A stretch of 64,000 nucleotides of DNA from Actinacidiphila yanglinensis (GCF_900107965.1 NZ_FNVU01000007.1:248001-312000), one strand, 5' to 3'; numbered from the stretch's first letter, positions 40,952-50,568 are shown. Notes: generated from the sequence alone by a model not told the origin. Program-made: numbers and translations.

Positions 40952-42516
40952 CAGTTTCCTCCCAGCAGGGAGCGTACGGCCGGATCGGTGAGGCCGAGCA
41001 GGAGCGCGGGCCACAGCCCGGCGAGGACGGTCAGGGCGGCCAGCGGGGTCCACGCGGCGAACTCGTAGCCGTGCACGTCGGCCAGCACCGGCTTGGCCCG
41101 GGCGGTGTCGCGGTCGCCCATGCAGATCCGGCGGATGACGGTGAGCAGGTAGCCGGCCGTCAGGAGGGTCCCGAAGGCGGCGATCGCGGTGAAGGTGACG
41201 TACGTCGGGCGGCTGAGCCCGGCGCCGGGCCGGAAGGCGCCGAACATCGCCAGCATCTCGCCCCAGAAGCCGGCCAGGCCGGGCAGCCCGAGCGAGGCGA
41301 CCGCGCCGAACGCCAGCAGCCCGCCCAGGCGCGGCGCGCGGCCGTAGAGGGCGGCGCCGGTGCGGCCGGCGAGCTGGTCGAGGTCGCTGGTGCCGTAGCG
41401 GTCCTTCAGGGCGCCGACGAGGAAGAAGAGCAGGCCGGTGATCAGGCCGTGGGCGACGTTCGCGAACAGGGCGCCGTTGACGCCGGTGCGGGTCATGGAG
41501 GCGATGCCGAGCAGCACGAATCCCATGTGGCCGACCGAGGAGTAGGCGATGAGCCGTTTGAGGTCGCCGCCGTTGCCCTGGCGGACCAGCGCGAGGCAGG
41601 CGAGCGAGCCGTAGATGATGCCGACGACCGCGAAGGCCGCCAGGTACGGCGCGAAGGTGCGCATCCCGCCGGGCGCGATCGGCAGCACCACCCGGACCAG
41701 TCCGTAGGTGCCCATCTTCAGCAGCACCCCGGCGAGCAGCACCGACCCCGCGGTGGGGGCGGCGGTGTGGGCGTCGGGCAGCCAGCTGTGCAGCGGCCAC
41801 ATCGGGGCCTTCACGGCCAGCCCGATGCCTATCGCGAGGACGGCCACCAGTTGCGTGGTGTGACTGAGGTGTGACCCGTTGTCAGAGGCGAGTGCCACCA
41901 TGTCGAACGTGCCCGCCTTCACGCCCACGAGGAGCAGGCCGAGCAGCATGATCACGGAGCCGAGGAGGGTGTAGACGATGAAGCGCAGTGCGGAGCGTTC
42001 CCGGTCCGCGCCGCCCCAGCGGGCGATGAGGAAGTACATCGGGACCAGCACGGCCTCGAAGGCGAGGAAGAACAGGATCAGGTCGAGCACCGCGAAGCTG
42101 GCCAGCGTGCCGCCCTCGAGCAGCAGGAGCAGGGCCACGAAGGCCTTGGGGCTGGGGCCGTCCGGCATCTTGAAGTACGAGTACAGCGCGCACAGGAAGG
42201 TCAGCAGCGCGGTCAGCACGAGCAGGGGGAGCGAGATGCCGTCGACGCCGAGGTGGAGGTGGATCCTCAGCGCGGGGATCCAGTCCAGGTCGGTGGTGGC
42301 CTGCATCCTCGCCGGGTGGTCGTGGTCGAAGCCGGCGGCGAGCACGATCGCGAGCACCAGGACCGCGCCGGTGACGGTCACGCCGTGCCGCAGCACCGCC
42401 TGGTCCGGGCCGCGGCCGCGCAGGCCGGGCGGGGCCGGCAGCAGGGCGCCGGCCGAGCCGAGCAGCGGCAGGACGAGGATCGCCGCGAGGATGTACTGAA
42501 GGGCGGTGTCGTTCAC
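40951..42516 (-). CDS. nuoM: NADH-quinone oxidoreductase subunit M
   Basis: 521 residues from a GTG (VNDTALQYILAAILVLPLLG). Antiporter-like subunit: LHLGVDGISLPLLVLTALLT, VPMYFLIARWGG with the conserved Glu just before, WPLHSWLPDAHTAAPTAGSV with the Lys/His proton path, and LAGVLLKMGTYGLVRV. Acts in the membrane arm as a proton channel. Seven bases after nuoL. Confidence 0.95.
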   Translation of the reverse strand: MNDTALQYILAAILVLPLLGSAGALLPAPPGLRGRGPDQAVLRHGVTVTGAVLVLAIVLAAGFDHDHPARMQATTDLDWIPALRIHLHLGVDGISLPLLVLTALLTFLCALYSYFKMPDGPSPKAFVALLLLLEGGTLASFAVLDLILFFLAFEAVLVPMYFLIARWGGADRERSALRFIVYTLLGSVIMLLGLLLVGVKAGTFDMVALASDNGSHLSHTTQLVAVLAIGIGLAVKAPMWPLHSWLPDAHTAAPTAGSVLLAGVLLKMGTYGLVRVVLPIAPGGMRTFAPYLAAFAVVGIIYGSLACLALVRQGNGGDLKRLIAYSSVGHMGFVLLGIASMTRTGVNGALFANVAHGLITGLLFFLVGALKDRYGTSDLDQLAGRTGAALYGRAPRLGGLLAFGAVASLGLPGLAGFWGEMLAMFGAFRPGAGLSRPTYVTFTAIAAFGTLLTAGYLLTVIRRICMGDRDTARAKPVLADVHGYEFAAWTPLAALTVLAGLWPALLLGLTDPAVRSLLGGN

Positions 42517-42523
42517 TTCGGGC

Positions 42524-44551
42524 TCAGCCTCCGACGGCGACGAGGACGGCGAGGACGACCGCACCGGCCAGCAGCGCGCTGAGGTAGGTCTGGACGTTTC
42601 CGGTCTGGGCCTTGCGGACGGCCGCGCCGAGCAGGTTCGGGGCGCCCGCGGCGCCGCGTACCCAGGTCTCCACCACGTCCCGGTCCAGGAAGCGGACCAG
42701 CGAGGCGGCGGCCAGCACCGGCCGGACGAACAGCGCCGTGTAGGCCGCGTCGAGGCGGAAGCCGTGGGCAGCGGCGGAGTGCAGCGGGCCGAGCAGCAGC
42801 CGGCCCGGGTCGCCGGGGTCGTGGGCGGTGGCCACGTCCCCGTAGACCTCCTTGTGGCGGTCCTCGGCCTCGGCCTCGATCAGCGCCGGCTCGGAGTCGG
42901 CGTCGAGGTGGTCGGCCAGGGCGCTGCCCTCGGTGGGCGGCTCGGCGACGACCGCGCCGATCGGCACCGCCCGGCGGGTGGCGGCGACCGCCTTCCAGGC
43001 CCCGTAGGTGACCAGCACGCCCACCAGGGCGAGTCCGGTGCCGAGGACGGAGGTGACCAGGGTCGGGCCGAGCGGTCCGCCGCCGCCGAACCAGTCGGGC
43101 AGCTTGCGGTAGGTCAGCCCGCCGAAGGCGAGGGTGGGGATCGCGAGCACCCACAGCACGGCGGTCATCGTCACGGGCTGCCTGCCGTGGTCGGGCGCGT
43201 CCGGGCCGTTGCCGAGGAAGGCGAGCAGGAAGAGCCGGGTGGCGTAGGCACCGGTGAGGACGGCGGTGACCAGTCCGGCCACCAGTACGGTCCAGCCGAC
43301 GGCCGACGGCACGTGCGCGGTGTCCCCGGCGGAGGCGTGCTCGGCGGCGCGCAGCACCGACTCCTTGGAGAAGAAGCCGGACAGCGGCGGCAGGGCGGCC
43401 AGCGCGGCCAGCGCGAGGCCCATGGTCCACATCGCGTCCGGCACCCGCTTGCGCAGCGCGCCGGTGCGGGACATCGCGGTCAGCGAGTTGGTGCCGGCCG
43501 CGTGGATGACCACGCCCGCGCCCAGGAAGAGCAGCCCCTTGAAGGCGCCGTGCGAGAGGAGGTGGAAGACGGCCGCGTCGCGGTTGCCGACGGCGAGCGC
43601 GCCGGCCATGTAGCCGAGCTGGCCGATCGTGGAGTAGGCGAGCACGCGTTTGATGTCGTCCTGGGCGAGCGCGGCCAGGCCGGAGCCGACCATCGTGACC
43701 GCGGACATCGCGGCCAGCACGGCGAGGGCGGCGGCCGAGGCGGTGAACACCGGCAGCAGCCTGGCCACCAGGTAGATGCCGGCGGCCACCATGGTGGCGG
43801 CGTGGATCAGCGCGGACACCGGGGTCGGACCGGCCATCGCGTCGGGCAGCCAGGTGTGCAGCGGGAACTGCGCGGACTTGCCGGCCACCCCGGCGAGCAG
43901 CAGCAGCGCGATCACCGTCGGGTGGTGCAGCCGCCCCTCCGCGGTGGCCTTCAGGATGCCGCTGATCCGGAAGGTGCCCGCGTCCGCGCCGAGCGCGAAC
44001 ACGCCGATCAGGAACGGGACGTCGCCGAGCTTCGTGACCAGGAACGCCTTGATCGACGCCGAGCGGGCGGCCTCGGTCTCCCAGTAGTGCCCGACCAGGA
44101 AGTACGAGCAGATGCCCATGACCTCCCAGCCGACCAGCAGCACCATGAGGTCGCCGGAGTAGACGACCAGGAACATGGCGGCGGTGAACAGCGAGACCAC
44201 GGCCGCGTACGACGGGTAGCGCGGGTCGTCGCGCAGGTAGGAGACGGAGTAGATCTGCACGCAGGTGGCGACCAGGCCGACGAGCACCGCGATCAGGACG
44301 GAGAAGCCGTCCAGGTGCAGCGAGAGGTCGATCGGCACCGAGCCGGTGACGGTCAGCCGGTGGACGGCGTCGGTGGGCCGGCCGGTGCCCTGCCGGGCGG
44401 CGACGATCGCGGCGAGCACGAAGGAGGTCGCGGTGGGCAGCACGGCCAGCGGGCGGACGAAGCCGGGTGCGCGCCGGCCGAGCAGGAGTCCGGCGGCCGC
44501 GCCCAGGAAGGGCAGTGCGGGGACGAGCGCGGCAAGGGCGGTCAGGGTCAC
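42524..44551 (-). CDS. nuoL: NADH-quinone oxidoreductase subunit L
   Basis: 675 residues, ~16 membrane segments and the long C-terminal lateral helix region. LHLDGFSVLIAVLVGLVATC, GWEVMGICSYFLVGHYW, FPLHTWLPDAMAGPTPVSAL and the HAATMVAAGIYLV block are NuoL signatures. Between ~residues 500 and 600 there is a variable Asp/Glu-rich loop. ATG overlaps the nuoK stop by four bases. Confidence 0.95.
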   Translation of the reverse strand: MTLTALAALVPALPFLGAAAGLLLGRRAPGFVRPLAVLPTATSFVLAAIVAARQGTGRPTDAVHRLTVTGSVPIDLSLHLDGFSVLIAVLVGLVATCVQIYSVSYLRDDPRYPSYAAVVSLFTAAMFLVVYSGDLMVLLVGWEVMGICSYFLVGHYWETEAARSASIKAFLVTKLGDVPFLIGVFALGADAGTFRISGILKATAEGRLHHPTVIALLLLAGVAGKSAQFPLHTWLPDAMAGPTPVSALIHAATMVAAGIYLVARLLPVFTASAAALAVLAAMSAVTMVGSGLAALAQDDIKRVLAYSTIGQLGYMAGALAVGNRDAAVFHLLSHGAFKGLLFLGAGVVIHAAGTNSLTAMSRTGALRKRVPDAMWTMGLALAALAALPPLSGFFSKESVLRAAEHASAGDTAHVPSAVGWTVLVAGLVTAVLTGAYATRLFLLAFLGNGPDAPDHGRQPVTMTAVLWVLAIPTLAFGGLTYRKLPDWFGGGGPLGPTLVTSVLGTGLALVGVLVTYGAWKAVAATRRAVPIGAVVAEPPTEGSALADHLDADSEPALIEAEAEDRHKEVYGDVATAHDPGDPGRLLLGPLHSAAAHGFRLDAAYTALFVRPVLAAASLVRFLDRDVVETWVRGAAGAPNLLGAAVRKAQTGNVQTYLSALLAGAVVLAVLVAVGG

Positions 44552-44934
44552 GCGGTGGCCTCTGCCTTCTCGTCGTGGCCGGAGGCGGCACCCGGTTCCG
44601 GTGGTCCGGGCAGCGCGAGGGGCTGCCCGGGGTCGGCCAGGCCGGTGAGCCGGTCGATGTCGGCGGTGCCGCGGTTGCGGTGGACCAGCAGCACGATCGC
44701 CAGGCCGATCCCGATCTCCGCGGCGGCGATGGTGATGGTGAAGAGGGTGAGTGCCTGCCCGGAGTGCAGGCGGTCGTGCAGCCAGGTGTCGAACGCCACG
44801 AGGTTGAGGTTGACGGCGTTGAGCATCAGCTCGACCGACATCAGGACGAGGATCGCGTTGCGCCGGGCCAGTACCCCGTACAGGCCGACGCAGAACAGCA
44901 GGGAGGCGAGGACGGCGGGGTAGACGAGATGCAT
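44548..44934 (-). CDS. nuoK: NADH-quinone oxidoreductase subunit K
   Basis: 128 residues with three membrane segments; VLMSVELMLNAVNLNLVAF and TIAAAEIGIGLAIVLL carry the two conserved membrane glutamates of the E-channel. The C-terminal 30 residues are an extra Pro/Gly-rich tail. ATG 44934 overlaps the nuoJ stop. Confidence 0.95.
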   Translation of the reverse strand: MHLVYPAVLASLLFCVGLYGVLARRNAILVLMSVELMLNAVNLNLVAFDTWLHDRLHSGQALTLFTITIAAAEIGIGLAIVLLVHRNRGTADIDRLTGLADPGQPLALPGPPEPGAASGHDEKAEATA

Positions 44935-45530
44935 CAGCGGTCCTTGCCGTGGGGGGCGGTGGAGCCGTCGGGGGCCGGGGGAAGGACGTCGGCCCTCCGT
45001 CGGGACAGCACGATCGCCCCGACCAGGGCGGCGAGCAGCAGCACCGACAGCGCCTCGAACGGCAGCACCCAGAAGCGGAAGAGGCTGCTGCCGGTGACCT
45101 TGGTGGCGCTCTGGCCGGTGCCGTGGTGGACGTCGATCCAGGTGCTGCGGAAGGCGTCGGCGACCACCCACACCAGGGTGCCCGCGGCGGCGAGGGCCAC
45201 CGCGAGGGCGACCCAGCGGTTCTCGGAGTCGGCGTCCGGCGAGTGGCCGATCGGCGCCTTGGTGAGCATCAGGCCGAACAGCAGCAGGACGACGACCGAG
45301 CCGACGTAGATCAGTACCTGCACCCAGGCGATGAACTCGGCGGTCAGCAGCAGGTACTCGACGGCGATGCCGCCGAGGGCGACCACCAGCCACAGCGCGG
45401 CGTGCACGAGTTGCCGGGTGGTGACGGTGACGACGGCCGCGCCCAGGGTGGCGAGGCCGACCAGCAGGAAGGTGATCTCGACGCCGGTGGGCGACAGGAA
45501 TCCCGGGTGGTGGGTGGCGGAGTGGATCAC
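44934..45530 (-). CDS. nuoJ: NADH-quinone oxidoreductase subunit J
   Basis: 198 residues from GTG 45530 overlapping the nuoI stop (GTGA). Five membrane segments; HAALWLVVALGGIAVEYLLL and AWVQVLIYVGSVVVLLLFGL contain the pi-bulge helix region of NuoJ. Membrane-arm subunit of complex I. Confidence 0.94.
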   Translation of the reverse strand: MIHSATHHPGFLSPTGVEITFLLVGLATLGAAVVTVTTRQLVHAALWLVVALGGIAVEYLLLTAEFIAWVQVLIYVGSVVVLLLFGLMLTKAPIGHSPDADSENRWVALAVALAAAGTLVWVVADAFRSTWIDVHHGTGQSATKVTGSSLFRFWVLPFEALSVLLLAALVGAIVLSRRRADVLPPAPDGSTAPHGKDR

Positions 45531-46123
45531 GCCTCGCCCTCCCCGGTCCCGCCCTCGGCATCGCCGGGGCGGGCCTGCTTCTCGGCCTCGGCCTGGGCCT
45601 GGGCCTGGGCGGCCTGCTTCTCCGCCGCCTTGCGGGCCGCAGCGATCTCCTTCGGCTCCTCCGCCGCCGGGTCGAGCGGGGGCGGCGCCGGCACCGTCCA
45701 CATCCAGTCGCGCAGCTTGTCGCGCTCGTGGGTCAGGTCGAGGATGTCGGTCTCCGCGTACTCGAACTCCGGTGACCAGAACAGCGCGTCGAACGGGCAC
45801 ACCTCGATGCAGATGCCGCAGTACATGCACAGCGCGAAGTCGATGGCGAAGCGGTCCAGCACGTTGCGGCTGCGCTCGCGCCCGCCGGGCGCGGCCGGCG
45901 GCGACGTCTCCTTGTGCGAGTCGATGTAGATGCACCAGTCGGGGCACTCACGGGCGCACAGCATGCACACCGTGCAGTTCTCCTCGAACAGCGCGATCAC
46001 CCCGCGGCTGCGGGGCGGCAGTTCGGGTTGCGTGTCGGGATAGCGGGCGGTGACGGACTTCCTGGTCATCGTCCGCAGCGTGACGGCCAGGCCCTTGGCC
46101 AGACCGGAGCCGGGAAGAGGCAT
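45527..46123 (-). CDS. nuoI: NADH-quinone oxidoreductase subunit I, 2x[4Fe-4S]
   Basis: 198 residues. Two ferredoxin clusters: CTVCMLCARECP and CMYCGICIEVCP, the N6a/N6b sites that pass electrons toward NuoB. The C-terminal ~50 residues are a Glu/Ala/Gln coiled tail (EIAAARKAAEKQAAQAQAQA) not usual in the family. The nuoH gene ends three bases before its start codon region. Confidence 0.95.
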   Translation of the reverse strand: MPLPGSGLAKGLAVTLRTMTRKSVTARYPDTQPELPPRSRGVIALFEENCTVCMLCARECPDWCIYIDSHKETSPPAAPGGRERSRNVLDRFAIDFALCMYCGICIEVCPFDALFWSPEFEYAETDILDLTHERDKLRDWMWTVPAPPPLDPAAEEPKEIAAARKAAEKQAAQAQAQAEAEKQARPGDAEGGTGEGEA

Positions 46124-46126
46124 GGC

Positions 46127-47089
46127 TTACGAGGTCACCACCTTGACGACGCCGGTCAGGGCGATCTGGACGAGGGAGATCGGGATCAGCACGGTCCAGG
46201 CGAACTTCATCAACTGGTCCTCGCGCAGCCGCGGGTAGCTCACCCGCAGCCAGATCACGATGAAGGCGAGCACCGCGGTCTTCAGCAGCGTCCACAGCCA
46301 GCCGACGCTGCCCGCCCACGGCCCGTGCCAGCCGCCGAGGAAGAGCACCGTGGTCAGCCCGCACAGCACGACGATCCCGGCGTACTCGGCGAGCAGGAAC
46401 AGCGCGAAGCGCAGCCCGGTGTACTCGGTGTACGCGCCGAAGATGATCTCCGAGTCGGCCACCGGCATGTCGAACGGCGGCCGCTGCAACTCGGCCAGCC
46501 CCGCGGTGAAGAACACCAGGCCGCCCATGAGCTGCCACAGCGTCCACCACCAGTGGTACGACTCGACGATGCCCGGCAGCGACAGGGTGCCCGCGGCCAT
46601 CGCCACCGACGCCGCGGCGAGCAGCATCGGCAGTTCGTACGCCATCAGCTGGGCCGCCGTGCGCAGGCCGCCGAGCAGCGAGAACTTGTTCGCCGACGCC
46701 CACCCGGCCATCAGCGAGCCGAGCACGCCGACACCCATCACGGCCAGCACGAAGAACAGCCCGGCGTCGACCGCCTCCCCGACGAAGCCGTGCGGCCCGA
46801 CCGGGATGACGATCAGCACCAGCAGGTAGGGCAGCAGGGCGACGGCGGGCGCGAGCTGGAAGATGCGGCGGTCCGCGTCGGCCGGGACCACGTCCTCCTT
46901 CTGCGCGAACTTCACTCCGTCGGCAACGAGTTGGGCCCAGCCGTGGAAGCCGCCGGCGTACATCGGACCGAGCCGGCCCTGCATGTGCGCCATCACCTTG
47001 TGCTCGGTCTGCCCGACCAGCAGCGGGAGGACCAGGAACGCGACGAGGACGGCGACCAGCCGCAGGACGACGTGGAGCGTGTCGTTCAC
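46127..47089 (-). CDS. nuoH: NADH-quinone oxidoreductase subunit H
   Basis: 320 residues, eight membrane segments, forming the quinone-site floor. GRLGPMYAGGFHGWAQLVAD, VKFAQKEDVVPADADR, AGWASANKFSLLGGLRTAAQ and ELQRPPFDMPVADSEI-type blocks are diagnostic. ATG 47089 overlaps the nuoC stop by four bases. Confidence 0.95.
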   Translation of the reverse strand: MNDTLHVVLRLVAVLVAFLVLPLLVGQTEHKVMAHMQGRLGPMYAGGFHGWAQLVADGVKFAQKEDVVPADADRRIFQLAPAVALLPYLLVLIVIPVGPHGFVGEAVDAGLFFVLAVMGVGVLGSLMAGWASANKFSLLGGLRTAAQLMAYELPMLLAAASVAMAAGTLSLPGIVESYHWWWTLWQLMGGLVFFTAGLAELQRPPFDMPVADSEIIFGAYTEYTGLRFALFLLAEYAGIVVLCGLTTVLFLGGWHGPWAGSVGWLWTLLKTAVLAFIVIWLRVSYPRLREDQLMKFAWTVLIPISLVQIALTGVVKVVTS

Positions 47090-47931
47090 GGGGTACGGCC
47101 TCCTTCGTCGTCGGTGGGCGGTTCGTCAGGGGCGGGCGGCTGCTCCGCGGGCGGCTGCTCCTCCGGTGCCGGAGCGGCCGGCGGCCGGGCCGGTTTCTGC
47201 CAGGGCGCGTCCGGCGCGGCGGCCCGGCGCGGCGGGGTCTGGCTCGCCGAGCCCTCGCTCGCGCCGCGGGTCCGGCGGGCCGGCCGCTCCCCCGCACCGG
47301 CCGCACCGGCGCCCCCACCCGCGCCCGCGCGGCGCGCCGGGCGGGCCGGGGCCGGCGGGAGCTGGCCCTTCATCGGGCCCCAGTCGTTCGGGTCCGGCAC
47401 CCCGGGCGGCTGCATCTGGCGCCGCTTCGGGCCGCCGTCGTGCGACTCGCCCGGCTCTTTCGCGCCCGGCCACGCCTTGACCACCCGCGCGGCCAGCACG
47501 AAGTCCTTGCGCAGCGGGTGGCCCTCGAACTCGTCGGGCAGCAGCAGCGGGGCCATCCCCGGGTGCCCGGTGAAGGCGATGCCGAACATCTCGTGCGTCT
47601 CGCGCTCGTGCCAGTCGGCGCCGCCGTACACGCCGGTGGCGGTGGCGAGTTCGGCGGCCTCGTGCGGCACGGTGGTCCGCACCAGCAGCCGCCCGACGCC
47701 GCCGTCGAGCCGTACGACGTGGGCGCACACCTGGAAGCCGGTGCCGGGTTCGTCCACGGCGCTGAGCCAGTCGAAGAAGGTGCAGCCGAGCACGTCGCGG
47801 GCCGTGGTCAGGGCCGCCACCCACCCGTCGGGCGGTACGTCGACGGTCAGCAGGCCGTACGCCTCCTCGGCGGTGGCGCCCTCGCCGAAGACCTCGGCCG
47901 CCCCCTCGGGCAGCCGCTCGAACCCGCTCAC
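47086..47931 (-). CDS. nuoC: NADH-quinone oxidoreductase subunit C with long disordered tail
   Basis: 281 residues from GTG 47931 overlapping the nuoB stop. Residues 1-165 are a NuoC (30-kDa) domain: FFDWLSAVDEPGTGFQV, ADWHERETHEMFGIAFTGHP and EGHPLRKDFVL. Residues ~170-281 are a Pro/Ala/Arg/Glu-rich disordered tail absent from ordinary NuoC. NuoC normally docks with NuoD, but no nuoD follows; the next gene is nuoH. Confidence 0.93.
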   Translation of the reverse strand: MSGFERLPEGAAEVFGEGATAEEAYGLLTVDVPPDGWVAALTTARDVLGCTFFDWLSAVDEPGTGFQVCAHVVRLDGGVGRLLVRTTVPHEAAELATATGVYGGADWHERETHEMFGIAFTGHPGMAPLLLPDEFEGHPLRKDFVLAARVVKAWPGAKEPGESHDGGPKRRQMQPPGVPDPNDWGPMKGQLPPAPARPARRAGAGGGAGAAGAGERPARRTRGASEGSASQTPPRRAAAPDAPWQKPARPPAAPAPEEQPPAEQPPAPDEPPTDDEGGRTP

Positions 47932-48533
47932 CGCTCCCCCGCCTCCGGTCCGCCCGCGGGCGGCTCGCCCCCGGGCGGGGGCGGCGGGGTGACGAGGCCG
48001 CTGGTCAGCGCGGCGGCCGACGGCCGTGCGGAACCGTACCGCTCGCTGAGCGTCTCCCGGGCGATCTTCTCCTGGAGCTTGAGGATGCCCTGGAGCAGCG
48101 CCTCGGGGCGGGGCGGGCAGCCGGGCACGTAGACGTCGACCGGGATGACCTGGTCCACGCCCTTCGTCACGGAGTAGGAGTCCCAGTACGGGCCGCCGCA
48201 GTTGGAGCAGGCGCCGAAGGAGATGACGTACTTCGGCTCGGGCATCTGCTCGTAGAGCCGCTTCACCGCCGGCGCCATCTTGTCGGTGACGGTGCCGGAC
48301 ACCACCATCAGGTCGGCCTGGCGTGGGCCGGGCGCGAACGGGATCACGCCGAGCCGGATGAAGTCGTGCCGGGCCATGGACGCGGCGATGAACTCGATCG
48401 CGCAGCAGGCCAGCCCGAAGTTGAACACCCACAGGCTGTAGCGGCGGCCCCAGTTGAGCACGACCTTCATCGGCTCGGGGGCGAGCCGGGCCAGCGGGCC
48501 GAGCCGGCGGGGCTCGGGCAGGGTCACGTCCAT
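47928..48533 (-). CDS. nuoB: NADH-quinone oxidoreductase subunit B, [4Fe-4S] N2
   Basis: 201 residues. CCAIEF, GACSNCGGPYW and VPGCPPRPEALLQGILKLQE provide the four Cys ligands of cluster N2, the last carrier before quinone. A ~35-residue Pro-rich tail is extra. ATG 48533 lies inside the 3' end of nuoA (10-bp overlap). Confidence 0.96.
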   Translation of the reverse strand: MDVTLPEPRRLGPLARLAPEPMKVVLNWGRRYSLWVFNFGLACCAIEFIAASMARHDFIRLGVIPFAPGPRQADLMVVSGTVTDKMAPAVKRLYEQMPEPKYVISFGACSNCGGPYWDSYSVTKGVDQVIPVDVYVPGCPPRPEALLQGILKLQEKIARETLSERYGSARPSAAALTSGLVTPPPPPGGEPPAGGPEAGER

Positions 48534-48913
48534 TCGAGTACGCCCTTCTTCCACGCGTAGAGCAGTCCGATCGCGAGGAAGCCGAGGAACACGAACATCT
48601 CGACCAGCGTGGTGCCGCCGAAGCCGTGCGCGGCGAAGACCGTCGCCCAGGGGAAGAGGAAGATCGCGTCCACCGCGAAGATCACGTAGAGGAACGCGTA
48701 CACGTAGTAGCGGATCTGGGTGTGCGCCCAGTCCTCGCCGACCGGGTCGACGCCGCACTCGTAGGTGAGCAGCTTCTCCTGCGTCGGCACGTCCGGCCGC
48801 AGCAGCCGCCCGGCCGTGAACGAGACCGTCACGAAGAGCACGCCGACGACAGCGACCAGCCCGACGACCGAGTAGCCGTGGAAGTAGTCCACGTCCGTCC
48901 GCCCCTCGTTCAC
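48524..48913 (-). CDS. nuoA: NADH-quinone oxidoreductase subunit A
   Basis: 129 residues with three membrane segments; LLTYECGVDPVGEDWAHTQI and YYVYAFLYVIFAVDAIFLFP are the NuoA loop and helix signatures. First gene of the ten-gene cluster; the promoter must lie in the 299-bp region before the sensor-kinase gene, where TTTAGACGATTTATACGGAGG is the only AT-rich patch. Confidence 0.95.
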   Translation of the reverse strand: MNEGRTDVDYFHGYSVVGLVAVVGVLFVTVSFTAGRLLRPDVPTQEKLLTYECGVDPVGEDWAHTQIRYYVYAFLYVIFAVDAIFLFPWATVFAAHGFGGTTLVEMFVFLGFLAIGLLYAWKKGVLEWT

Positions 48914-49212
48914 TCGTTGACCAGCGGTGTCCAGCGATCCGAAGGATCTTTAGACGATTTATACGGAGGGAGTCTAGGCCCTGGCTTCACGACGGGACGC
49001 AGCCGTCCATGGATGGGCCGCACGGGACCCGGACGAGCCCGGGGGCCGACCCGGGGCGGACCCGGACGAGCCACGGCGAAAGCCCCGGCGGACACCGGAC
49101 GACCTCTTTCGGGGGACAGCGGGCGCCGGCGGGGACAGGGGGGATAACCCCACCACGCGCCGGAGCGTGCACCCCATGGCGCGAGCCCCCGCCGGGACGG
49201 CAGGCTTGGCCC

Positions 49213-50418
49213 ATGGACACCTCGCCCACCCCGCACGGTCCCGCCACGTCCTCGTCCGAGCCGCTGCCCCGTCCCCGGTTCGCCTTCGACGCCGTGACGT
49301 GGAAGGAGATCGCGAACCTCCTGCTGAACTTCCCCATGGCCCTGGTCGGCTTCATCTACGTGGTGACCACCCTCACGCTGGGCGCCGGCCTGTCGGTGAC
49401 GGTGATCGGGTTGCCGCTGCTGGCGTTCGGCCTGGTGGGATGCCGTCTGCTGGGCAAGGTGGAGCGGAGGCGGGCCCGCGCGCTGCTCGGGCTGCACGTG
49501 GACGAGCCGCGGCCGTTGCGGCGCGAGACGCTGGGCGGGTTCCTGCCCTGGCTGTGGGCGACCCTGAAGGACCCGGTCGCCTGGCGGCACGCGCTCTACC
49601 TCGCGATCCGGCTGCCGTGGGGCATCGTCACCTTCACGGTGACGCTGACCTCGCTGTTCGTGCTGTGGCCGGTGCTGCCGTTCCTGGCCCGGGGGATGTC
49701 GGCGGTGGACCGGGCGCTGGTGCGCGGGCTGCTGCAGCCGTCCGACGAGCTGGAGCGGCGGATCGCGGAGCTGGAGTCCGACCGCGGGGTGGTCTTCGAC
49801 ACCGCGGCGGCCGACCTCCGGCGGATCGAGCGCGACCTGCACGACGGCGCGCAGGCCCGGCTGGTCGCCCTGGCGATGGGCCTGGGCCTGGCCAAGGAGA
49901 AGCTGCTGGAGGACCCCGAGGCCGCGGCGAAGATGGTCGGCGAGGCGCACGGCGAGGTGAAGGTCGCCCTCCAGGAGCTGCGCGACCTCGCCCGCGGCAT
50001 CCACCCGGCGATCCTCACCGACCGCGGCCTGGACGCCGCGCTGTCCTCGGTCGCGACCCGCTGCACCGTCCCGGTCGCGGTCACGGTGGATCTGGTGGCG
50101 CGGCCCGCCGAGGCGATCGAGGGCATCGCCTACTTCACCGTCTCCGAGCTCCTCCAGAACGTCAGCAAGCACAGCCGGGCCCGTACGGCCTCGGTGGACG
50201 TGTGGCGCTCGGAGGACCGGCTGATGATCCAGGTGCGCGACGACGGGCAGGGCGGCGCGGACGTCTCCGGCGGGTCCGGGCTGGCCGGGCTCGCGGAGCG
50301 GCTGGACTCCGTCGACGGGCTGTTCGTGGTGGCCTCGCCGGTGGGCGGGCCGACCGTGGTGACGGCCGAACTGCCTTGGCGGGACCGGGAGTTCCGCCGG
50401 CAGGGCGCGACCCGCTGA
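49213..50418 (+). CDS. sensor histidine kinase (HisKA_3), first of a tandem pair
   Basis: 401 residues. Four to five membrane segments in residues 30-165 form a DUF4153/'sensor domain'-like module (VGFIYVVTTLTLGAGLSVTV, LPLLAFGLVGCRLLG). The phosphoacceptor is H210 in RRIERDLHDGAQARLVALAM, followed by ATPase boxes SELLQNVSKHSRA (N box), DDGQGGADVSGGSGLAGLAE (G boxes). It belongs to the NarL/DesK-type kinases. Start ATG 49213. The related kinase follows 150 bp downstream; the only response regulator nearby is at 54390. Confidence 0.92.
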   Translation: MDTSPTPHGPATSSSEPLPRPRFAFDAVTWKEIANLLLNFPMALVGFIYVVTTLTLGAGLSVTVIGLPLLAFGLVGCRLLGKVERRRARALLGLHVDEPRPLRRETLGGFLPWLWATLKDPVAWRHALYLAIRLPWGIVTFTVTLTSLFVLWPVLPFLARGMSAVDRALVRGLLQPSDELERRIAELESDRGVVFDTAAADLRRIERDLHDGAQARLVALAMGLGLAKEKLLEDPEAAAKMVGEAHGEVKVALQELRDLARGIHPAILTDRGLDAALSSVATRCTVPVAVTVDLVARPAEAIEGIAYFTVSELLQNVSKHSRARTASVDVWRSEDRLMIQVRDDGQGGADVSGGSGLAGLAERLDSVDGLFVVASPVGGPTVVTAELPWRDREFRRQGATR

Positions 50419-50568
50419 GCCGGGTCGCCGGGCGGGACCCGGGATAGTGCCGCCGGCGGGGGTAGGGAAATCCCCACCCCCAAGACGCCGATCCGCACCA
50501 TGGGCCCCCGCCCCCCGTTCGTCCAGTCTGTTGGTACGACCAGCAGTACCGAAAGGACGGTCCCGACC

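Noticed and set aside
39317..41800. A single ~827-codon nuoN product
   Set aside because: The part upstream of 40951 is the shadow frame of nuoM; nuoN starts at the ATG overlapping the nuoM stop.
47086..47931. A NuoCD fusion
   Set aside because: The C-terminal part is Pro/Ala/Arg-rich and disordered, with none of the NuoD quinone-site motifs.
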